This document shows, piece by piece, positions 14,663 to 21,092 of a DNA stretch of 26,779 nucleotides; position 1 is the first letter of the stretch; each line of letters begins with the position of its first letter. Under the pieces are notes generated by a model, which ran no database searches, had not been told where the DNA came from, and worked only from the letters and a program-made list of their open reading frames with translations. Origin of the DNA: Bacillota bacterium. Its GTDB lineage: Bacteria > Bacillota > Dethiobacteria > DTU022. Both the position numbers and the translations under genes were made by a program. The stretch lies in NCBI GenBank assembly GCA_012510625.1, contig JAAZHP010000058.1, positions 1 through 26,779 of the forward strand, in the 5' to 3' direction.

Positions 14663-15991
14663 TTATACTCTCTTGACAAAGTTGCGGATTAGGAGGAAAT
14701 CGAGCAGGGAGATAAATATAAAAGAGACGGTATAGGCACAGGTAACCCCGTCGATTCCCCAGCCTGGCAGCGCGGTCAGGTAAAAAATCATCGTCAGGCT
14801 GATGGCGGTTCCCAGGAGATCGGTGGCCACGGCGACAGCCGGACGGCCCATCCCGTGCAGGATAGCGGCGGTGGTAAACTGCAGGTAAGCAAAAGGAGCA
14901 ACGGGAGCCAGCTTGGATACCATCCCTGCAGGCGTGGTGCTGCCGTATAGTATTGCTGAGAGGGGAGAAGCGGCAAGGTAGAGCAGCGCCGCCGAGAGCA
15001 GACCTATGACCAGTGTCCCCCACAGCGATATCTTAATCAGCATTTCAAGGCGGCCGCGCTGCCGCAGGGTGGCCGCACCGGCCACCGCAGGGACCAGGGT
15101 GGTATTTAGAGGAATTATCAATACTGTGGGCAAAAAGAGCAGGGGCAGCGCCATTCCCGCAAGTTCTCCGAAAAGGGTGGTCGCTTTTGCTGCCGTGAAG
15201 CCGGCGATCTGGAGCCGCGCCGGGATCATCAGCGACTCCACGGTTTGTGTAATCGAGGTGCCCAGGCGGATAAGCAGGATCGGCAGGGCCAGGGAGAAGA
15301 GCTCTTTCAGCATTGAAGGCGTTGGCAGGCGGCATGGCGGCGGCGCTATTCTTTCTTCTGCCGGCCGCATAAAGTAGAGCACTCCCAGGCAGGCGATCTC
15401 ACCGGCGATAATTCCGCCAAATAGGCCGGCGAGAGCCTTTTCCATGCCGCAGGGGAGCAAAAAGTAGGCTGCAGCCAGCCCTACAACGACGCGGACTGTC
15501 TGTTCGGCAACCTGGGAGAGGGCCGTGGGGGCCATTTTTCCCAGTCCCTGGCTGTAGCTGCGTAAAATAGAGGAGAGGGCTGCGAAAATAAAGGCTGCCG
15601 GCATCAGCCGCAGGATGCCGATGATGCGCCGGTCGGGGATAAATTTTAACGGCAATTCCGGCGCGATAAAAAGGAGCACCGTGATTACAGCGGCGGCGGC
15701 CAGAACAAGGCACAGGGAAATTTGACGGACCTTGCGCCGGCCGGCGATGTCGCCGGTGACGCTGCGATCGGCGACCATCTTGGTTACCGCGCCGGATAGA
15801 CCCAGTCCGGCAATCACAGCCAGCAGAGCATAGAGGGGCAAGATCATCTGGTAGAGGCCGAGTCCCTCGGCTCCGATGATGCGGGAAAGGGCCATCCTGT
15901 TTGCCAGGCCGATAATGCGCACAAGAATTCCTGCCGCTGCCAGCTGGATGGTTCCCCGAATTAAGGAAGATTTTAGATTTCCTGAATCCAT
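14663..15991 (-). CDS. SpoVB/MurJ-like lipid-linked oligosaccharide flippase (MOP superfamily)
   Basis: This 442-residue polytopic protein has about twelve hydrophobic segments. The N-terminus matches the stage V sporulation protein B branch: IRGTIQLAAAGILVRIIGL, then MALSRIIGAEGLGLYQMI. A later conserved stretch is AALSSILRSYSQGLGKMAPTALSQ. Typical SpoVB proteins are around 500 residues with 14 helices, so this one is shorter at the C-terminus and may be a paralogue of canonical SpoVB. SpoVB-type proteins translocate peptidoglycan precursors for the spore cortex. ATG at 15991 has no SD; a TAGAAT hexamer lies 9 nt upstream of it, raising the possibility of a leaderless mRNA. It is convergent with dedA. 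Confidence 0.87.
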   Translation of the reverse strand: MDSGNLKSSLIRGTIQLAAAGILVRIIGLANRMALSRIIGAEGLGLYQMILPLYALLAVIAGLGLSGAVTKMVADRSVTGDIAGRRKVRQISLCLVLAAAAVITVLLFIAPELPLKFIPDRRIIGILRLMPAAFIFAALSSILRSYSQGLGKMAPTALSQVAEQTVRVVVGLAAAYFLLPCGMEKALAGLFGGIIAGEIACLGVLYFMRPAEERIAPPPCRLPTPSMLKELFSLALPILLIRLGTSITQTVESLMIPARLQIAGFTAAKATTLFGELAGMALPLLFLPTVLIIPLNTTLVPAVAGAATLRQRGRLEMLIKISLWGTLVIGLLSAALLYLAASPLSAILYGSTTPAGMVSKLAPVAPFAYLQFTTAAILHGMGRPAVAVATDLLGTAISLTMIFYLTALPGWGIDGVTCAYTVSFIFISLLDFLLIRNFVKRV

Positions 15992-16165
15992 GGCAGTATA
16001 ATTCTATGCGCCGCTGCATGATACAAGAAGAAGGTTGATTTGATTTTCAGAAGAAACTATCAGGGTAAAAGAGGCGGGCAGCACCGGAGAATTATTACCC
16101 GGGCGAGCGCAAAATTCGCCAAAAAATACAAAGGAAGGGAATAAGGTGACAGGGAACCGTTGATG

Positions 16166-16939
16166 TTACCTGCCGCCGGGAATAGCCGCCCGGGCGATCT
16201 TGGACATGGTCCGGCCCACTTTTTCAGCCCAGAAGGGATCCGCAGCATAGCGGGGGCCGATTGCCTCGAGGTTGTCTCCCCGGTAGCTGCGGGAACTCCG
16301 GCTCAAATAGCGGTTGCGCAGCAGCCTGGCGGCATAGTAGATGCATTCTTCTTTAGAGGAGAAAAAAAGAGCATTTTGGTAGGGGTTGGAACCCCCTGCG
16401 CCAAGTCCGAAGAGGTTGTTTTTCTCACGGGCAAGCTTGGACATCCCCCCGGCGCTTTCCAGGTAGGCGATTGCCGAGAGAACCAGGCTGTTAACGTTAT
16501 AAAGCTCTTCAGCCTGTACCAGGAATTGCCCGGTTCCTTTCAGGCCGTGAGCGCCCAGGCGGCTCCAAGCCCTTTCATATTGCTTTGCCGTAAAGCTGGA
16601 CATTGTGAGCACGGGCATGGTTGAGCCGCGCATGGAGACTGCATTCTGGTAGGTTTGGCGCTGGTTGAAAAGAATGGTTTCAAGCTCGCTGTTCCTCTGT
16701 TCAACAGCCTCAATTCTTTCAATGGCCTCGTTCAGGTCACGAATCAGTGTGCGGTTTTCTTCATTTACTTTGGATAATTCCTGAACGGTGCTCTCGTATA
16801 TCTCTTTCAGGTCATCGATCTGACGGGTCAAATGCTCAAATTTTTCCTTCTGCTGATCTGAATAATACTGCATATAGAGCAGTCCCAGCATGGTCAGCGT
16901 GCTCAGCGCCAGGAAGACCGCCCACCTGTAGCGTCGCAT
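16166..16939 (-). CDS. Membrane-anchored coiled-coil glucosaminidase (GH73-like)
   Basis: This 257-residue protein has an N-terminal signal-anchor helix (about 7-24: AVFLALSTLTMLGLLYM). A long coiled coil (about 28-93, e.g. LTRQIDDLKEIYESTVQEL) leads to an extracellular glucosaminidase domain (about 112-253). The domain shows the catalytic glutamate E161 in AIAYLESAGGMSKLA and the NNLFGLGA motif after it. PFWAEKVGRTMSKIA near the end is also typical of the family. It probably cleaves N-acetylglucosaminyl bonds in peptidoglycan while tethered at a distance by the coiled coil. ATG 16939 follows AAGGGG at about 8-9 nt. It is on the same strand as the SpoVB-like flippase about 175 bp further on, and a functional link through the wall is plausible. 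Confidence 0.87.
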   Translation of the reverse strand: MRRYRWAVFLALSTLTMLGLLYMQYYSDQQKEKFEHLTRQIDDLKEIYESTVQELSKVNEENRTLIRDLNEAIERIEAVEQRNSELETILFNQRQTYQNAVSMRGSTMPVLTMSSFTAKQYERAWSRLGAHGLKGTGQFLVQAEELYNVNSLVLSAIAYLESAGGMSKLAREKNNLFGLGAGGSNPYQNALFFSSKEECIYYAARLLRNRYLSRSSRSYRGDNLEAIGPRYAADPFWAEKVGRTMSKIARAAIPGGR

Positions 16940-17140
16940 TATCTCGACCCCTTAGAATTTATTCCGTATTTTATTTCCTCCGCCGGATATTTTATCTTTC
17001 GGTTTAAATCAAAAAATTCCTGCTGCTGCTTGAGATCCAAACTACATGATCCCAGAATTAATGCCATAAAATGACAGGATAGTACGGGGTTGTCCCGGTA
17101 ATCCTACTAAAAAAAGGAGCTCCAGGGGAGGTAATGATGG

Positions 17141-17425
17141 ATGCCAGAAGTAAGGTGCACTGTAAATAGTTGCGAGTTCTGGGAAGAGGGTGACTACTGT
17201 GCGGCCGACATGATCTGGGTAAAGAATAATTTTGCCGGTGACGCGGACGATGATCTGTTCTATGGGACTGCATTTGAATTTGCCAAAGAACCAGGGCCGG
17301 CAGAAGAAAGGAGGAGCCGGGAAAGTGGCGGAAGAGCCGCCTCTACTTCACGCCAGACCTGTTGCGAAACGATGCGGCCGAAGGAAAAAGGCGGTGGTGA
17401 AGCACACCGCGGGGGATGCAGGTAG
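17141..17425 (+). CDS. DUF1540 domain protein
   Basis: This 94-residue protein starts at ATG 17141 behind GGGGAGG (17125-17131, 9 nt). The N-terminal DUF1540 module is VRCTVNSCEFWEEGDYCAAD, with the spaced Cys residues expected of a small metal-binding motif. A second Cys cluster, SRQTCCETMRPK, resembles the TCCETF-PK segment often found at the end of DUF1540 proteins of sporeforming Bacillota. The link and tail are charged, Gly-rich and probably disordered. Its biochemical role is unknown. An intrinsic terminator follows 24 bp after the stop, so it is a single-gene unit. Confidence 0.85.
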   Translation: MPEVRCTVNSCEFWEEGDYCAADMIWVKNNFAGDADDDLFYGTAFEFAKEPGPAEERRSRESGGRAASTSRQTCCETMRPKEKGGGEAHRGGCR

Positions 17426-17449
17426 AAATAAATAGATGTTCTATCGGAG

Positions 17450-17483
17450 AAGAAGCAGAGCAATTTCTGCTTCTTTTTATTTT
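17450..17483 (+). terminator. Intrinsic terminator after the DUF1540 gene
   Basis: AAGAAGCAGA (17450-17459) and TCTGCTTCTT (17466-17475) form a perfect 10-bp stem with a 6-nt loop, followed by TTTTTATTTT. It cleanly separates the DUF1540 unit from the miaB operon. Confidence 0.93.
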
Positions 17484-17529
17484 GCAGGCCGGGGAGTGGA
17501 GATCTTCTCCTTTCGTCAATGAGTAATTT

Positions 17530-17538
17530 TGGTATAAT
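17530..17538 (+). promoter_or_regulatory. Extended -10 promoter of the miaB-hfq run
   Basis: TGGTATAAT (17530-17538) is a perfect extended -10 (TGnTATAAT) 23 bp before the miaB start. No good -35 is visible, the nearest being TTTCGT or TTCGTC around 17511-17517, as is common for extended -10 promoters. It sits between a terminator and miaB, which supports the call. Confidence 0.7.
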
Positions 17539-17561
17539 GAACGCAGAAAGGAGAGAAGCGG

Positions 17562-18950
17562 GTGCCGGGGGATATTCAGGAAAAGGGCTTTTTAATGGGC
17601 CGGGACAAAAGATACCTGACCATTACATTTGGCTGCCAGGCAAACGAGTTTGACACGGAAGTCCTTGCCGGGATTCTGGAGAGCCTCGGTTACCGGCCCG
17701 CCACTGATCCTGTTGAAGCCGACATTATCGTAATCAATACCTGCGCTGTTCGCAGGAAGCCGGAAGAGAAGGTGGCCGCCCTGCTGGGCAGGCTGAGGAC
17801 GCTAAAAGAGAGCAAAGAAGATCTGGTTATCGCCGTGGGCGGCTGCATGGTCCAGCAGCCAGCCGTGGCGGCGGATCTGGCCAGGCGCTTTCGCTTTGTG
17901 AACCTTTTTTTTGGCACCCATGCGCTGCCCCGCTTTCCGCAGCTGCTGCGGCAGGCTATAGGGAACGGCCGTCCGCTAATCGATATCGATGAGAATGGAG
18001 ACTGCCGGGAGGGGCTTCCGGTGCGCCGCTCCAGCAGCTTTCACGCCTGGGTGCCGGTGATTTATGGCTGCAACAATTTCTGTTCGTATTGCATCGTGCC
18101 CTATGTGCGCGGGCGGGAGCGCAGCCGGCCCTTCGATGAAATCATCCGCGAAGTCCGCTCCCTGGCCGGTGAGGGATACCTGGAGATAACTCTGCTGGGC
18201 CAGAATGTGAACTCCTACGGGCATGATCTCGGAGAAGGCCGAGATTTTGCCGCCTTGCTGGGGGAGCTCGACCGGATAGAAGGGCTGTCCCGGATTCGTT
18301 TCCTCACATCGCATCCTAAAGATCTTTCACCTCGCCTGATTGAGGTTATGCGCAGCGGAAATAAAATCTGCGAACACCTGCACCTGCCGGCGCAGGCTGG
18401 AAGCAACCGTATTCTTGAGCGTATGAACCGCCGCTATACCCGCGAGCATTATCTCGAACTGGTCGAAAATCTCAAAGAGGCGATCCCGGACATCGCCTTA
18501 ACTACGGATCTTATGGTCGGCTTTCCCGGCGAGACCGAGGAAGATTTCAGGCAAACCCTGGCCTTGCTGGATGAAGCCCGCTTTGATCAGGCCTTTACCT
18601 TTATTTACTCCCTTCGTTCCGGAACCCAAGCCGCGGAGTTGAAAAAAGAGGAGATACCCGCGGGCGAAAAAAGGGAGCGGCTGCGCCGCCTGGCCCGGCG
18701 GCAGAATGAAATCAGCCTGGAGATAAACCGCTTACTGGTCGGCAAAACCGTGGAGCTGCTGGTTGAGGGTAAAAGTAAAAATAACCCGGAGATGCAGAGC
18801 GGCCGTACCCGCACGAATAAGCTGGTTCACTTTGCCGCGGCGGAAGATATGACCGGAAAGCTGGTTGAAGTAGAGATTACTGCGGCCTACACCTGGTATC
18901 TAACCGGAAAGTTAGTTAACAAGGTGCCAGGCACCAAGTTAACTAAATAG
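17562..18950 (+). CDS. miaB: tRNA-2-methylthio-N6-dimethylallyladenosine synthase MiaB
   Basis: MiaB is a radical-SAM methylthiotransferase that converts i6A37 to ms2i6A37 in tRNA. GTG 17562 is favoured by AGGAGAG (17549-17555); ATG 17595 has no SD. The UPF0004 domain cluster cysteines are C25 (FGCQANEFD), C61 (INTCAVRRKPEEK) and C95 (GGCMVQQP). The radical-SAM cysteines are C170, C174 and C177 in YGCNNFCSYCIVPYVRGRE. A TRAM domain follows at about 385-450. TCAVRRKPEEKV and GCMVQQ favour MiaB over MtaB or RimO. The last 13 residues (KLVNKVPGTKLTK) are encoded by a dispersed hairpin repeat, so the native C-terminus was extended or replaced. miaA, the preceding enzyme in the pathway, is in the same run. 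Confidence 0.96.
   Translation: MPGDIQEKGFLMGRDKRYLTITFGCQANEFDTEVLAGILESLGYRPATDPVEADIIVINTCAVRRKPEEKVAALLGRLRTLKESKEDLVIAVGGCMVQQPAVAADLARRFRFVNLFFGTHALPRFPQLLRQAIGNGRPLIDIDENGDCREGLPVRRSSSFHAWVPVIYGCNNFCSYCIVPYVRGRERSRPFDEIIREVRSLAGEGYLEITLLGQNVNSYGHDLGEGRDFAALLGELDRIEGLSRIRFLTSHPKDLSPRLIEVMRSGNKICEHLHLPAQAGSNRILERMNRRYTREHYLELVENLKEAIPDIALTTDLMVGFPGETEEDFRQTLALLDEARFDQAFTFIYSLRSGTQAAELKKEEIPAGEKRERLRRLARRQNEISLEINRLLVGKTVELLVEGKSKNNPEMQSGRTRTNKLVHFAAAEDMTGKLVEVEITAAYTWYLTGKLVNKVPGTKLTK
18908..18944 (+). repeat. 37-bp hairpin repeat, copy 3 (inside the end of miaB)
   Basis: AAAGTTAGTTAA (18908-18919), 3 nt, GGTGCCAGGCACC (18923-18935), 3 nt, TTAACT (18939-18944), with outer pairing continuing to about 18948. 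It has the same layout and orientation as the copies at 603 and 834, more than 18 kb away. It is read through by miaB, whose TAG (18948-18950) lies at its distal edge. The SD of the PBP gene (18956-18963) follows 12 nt after the core repeat. Confidence 0.92.
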
Positions 18951-18971
18951 TTGGTGGGGGAGGAAACTTGC

Positions 18972-20984
18972 GTGAAAAGCAGGAGTTTTTGGCTTGTTCT
19001 CTGCTTTGCCTGGATGCTGCTTATAGCGTCGCTTATCCTGGCCGGCTGCACCCGGGTCCGGCCGGAAACAGTGGCGGAGCAATTTTTTGCTCTCTGGGCG
19101 GAGCAGGACTACCAGGCCATGTATGAGCTGCTGAGCAGCAGCTCCTGGGAAACTTATACCGAAGATTACTTCGTGGAGCGCTACACCAACATCAGCCGGG
19201 GAATCGGTTTGCAGGGCGTGAAGCTGGGGGAAATTGAGCGAACCGCTTCGGAAGCCGGACGGGTGGAGTTATCTCTTGACGTGCGGCTGGAGACCTCCAC
19301 AGTCGGTTCAATACCGCTACATTACCGAGTTGAAATGAGCTGCGAAAAACGCGGGGCGCCCTGGCTGCTGCATTGGCACCCCGGGCTGATCTTTCCGGAT
19401 CTGAGCGGCGATCGAAGAGTGGATCTAAAAGAGGAGCTGCCGCGGCGAGGCTCTATTATTGACCGGAACGGCAAGGTCCTTGCCGGGCCGGGATCGTTTA
19501 AAGAGGTCGGCGCCGTTCCCGGCCGCTACCAGGACGAGGCGGCATTCGCTGCCGGCCTTGAAAAGGTACTGGGCCTTTCCAAGGAGGCTATTATAAACAA
19601 GCTGAATCAGCCCTGGGTCCGCGAAGGGCTCTATGTGCCGCTGACCGTGCTTGGTCCCGAACAGGAGAGCCTGGTAGAACGGCTGCTGCAGATTCCCGGG
19701 GTGATGATTGACGAGGTTGAGAGGCGCATCTACCCCGCCGGAGCCGCGGCCGCACACCTGACCGGCTATTTGGGCGAGATTACCGCCGCAGAGCTGGAAG
19801 AAAGGAAGGCTGAAGGATATGCGGCGGGCGAACTTATTGGCAAATCGGGGCTGGAGGCGGCGCTGGAGCGGCGGCTCGCCGGAAGCAAAGGCTATACCCT
19901 GCGCATCCTCGAGGATGACGGGAGCGAAGCGGCCCTGGTGGCCAGGCGGGAGCGCGCCGACGGCGAAGATATCAAACTTACTATCGACCTGGAACTGCAA
20001 AAATTCGCCGCAGAGGCCCTGGGCTCCAAAAAAGGGGCTGTAGTGGTCCTGGATCCGAAAAGCGGGGAGCTGCTGGTGCTTTACAGCAATCCAGGCTTTG
20101 ATCCCAATCGCTTTACCGCCGGGATGACAGGCGCAGAGTGGCAGGAACTTCAGGAGCACCCGGGAAATCCTTTTTTGAACCGGGCGCTTTCAGGTATTTA
20201 CCCGCCGGGATCTGTCTTCAAGCCCTTTACTGCGGCTGCCGCAATTGCCGAGAGGGCTATTGATCCCGCCGCAAGGGTCGAGATTACCGGGGAAGAGTGG
20301 CAGCCTTCTGCGGCCTGGGGAGATTACCATGTGAAGCGGGTTCATCCTGAATTGAAGAGCGTGGACCTGTATGAGGCGATGAAATTTTCGGATAATATAT
20401 ATTTTGCCCGGGCCGGGCTGGCCCTGGGCGAAAAGAAGTTCCTGGAATATGGAGAGCGCTTTGGCTTTGGGGAAGAGATCTCTTTCCCCCTGCCGGTGGC
20501 CCGTTCGCGGCTGGCGCGCGAGGGGATTAAATCGGAGATACAGCTTGCTGACAGCAGCTACGGGCAGGGCGAAGTCATGATCACGCCTTTGCAATTGGCT
20601 CTTTTCTACAGCGCCTTTGCCGCGGGCGGAACAATTCCACAGCCGCAGCTGTTTCGGGCGGCGGAGCCCGCTCCCTGGAAAGAGAATATCCTCGATCCTG
20701 CGGTGGTGGAGACGGTGCACCGTTCACTGGTGGAGACGCTGCACGGGGCTGACGCTCCGGGGGCTGCAGGGATAGTACCCGGTTTTACCGTCGCCGGCAA
20801 GACCGGCACGGCCGAGGTGGAAGGAGCGGAGGGAAATATCTGCTGTTATGTCACCTACGGCCCTGCTGAATCTCCGGAGTTCGTGGTGGCGGTGGTGGTC
20901 GAAGGGGGCCGCTGGGCGGCCACGGACGCTCTTCCCGTGGGCCGCGACCTGCTGGAGCGCTGCCTGCGCCCGGAGAGAGATTAA
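18972..20984 (+). CDS. Class B penicillin-binding protein, lipoprotein type (PBP3/MecA-like)
   Basis: This 670-residue transpeptidase cross-links peptidoglycan outside the membrane. GTG 18972 is chosen because GGGGGAGG (18956-18963) lies 8 nt upstream. The N-terminus has a lipobox, LAGC, with Cys26 the likely lipidated residue. Next comes an NTF2-like MecA_N domain (about 30-145: PETVAEQFFALWAEQDYQAM), then a dimerisation region (RRGSIIDRNGKVLA at 159-172). The transpeptidase motifs are SVFK (Ser414-Lys417), SDN (473-475) and KTG (610-612), all intact. The architecture is that of Bacillus subtilis PbpC or staphylococcal PBP2a. It is unexpected between miaB and mutS, and a repeat marks the upstream junction. 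Beta-lactam affinity cannot be predicted from sequence alone. Confidence 0.94.
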   Translation: MKSRSFWLVLCFAWMLLIASLILAGCTRVRPETVAEQFFALWAEQDYQAMYELLSSSSWETYTEDYFVERYTNISRGIGLQGVKLGEIERTASEAGRVELSLDVRLETSTVGSIPLHYRVEMSCEKRGAPWLLHWHPGLIFPDLSGDRRVDLKEELPRRGSIIDRNGKVLAGPGSFKEVGAVPGRYQDEAAFAAGLEKVLGLSKEAIINKLNQPWVREGLYVPLTVLGPEQESLVERLLQIPGVMIDEVERRIYPAGAAAAHLTGYLGEITAAELEERKAEGYAAGELIGKSGLEAALERRLAGSKGYTLRILEDDGSEAALVARRERADGEDIKLTIDLELQKFAAEALGSKKGAVVVLDPKSGELLVLYSNPGFDPNRFTAGMTGAEWQELQEHPGNPFLNRALSGIYPPGSVFKPFTAAAAIAERAIDPAARVEITGEEWQPSAAWGDYHVKRVHPELKSVDLYEAMKFSDNIYFARAGLALGEKKFLEYGERFGFGEEISFPLPVARSRLAREGIKSEIQLADSSYGQGEVMITPLQLALFYSAFAAGGTIPQPQLFRAAEPAPWKENILDPAVVETVHRSLVETLHGADAPGAAGIVPGFTVAGKTGTAEVEGAEGNICCYVTYGPAESPEFVVAVVVEGGRWAATDALPVGRDLLERCLRPERD

Positions 20985-21092
20985 GCGGGCGGGGGCCGGT
21001 GGAGTCTTCCGGATATTGGCAAGCGCGGCAGATGGCAACTGAGGGGAATTGGCAGACCCATATTTACTGCTTCGATATTTAAACTGGAGGAT

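Noticed and set aside
17070..17110. Imperfect hairpin AGGAT...GGG/CCC...ATCCT before the DUF1540 gene
   Set aside because: The stem is short and interrupted, with no T-tract on either strand and no known regulatory consensus.
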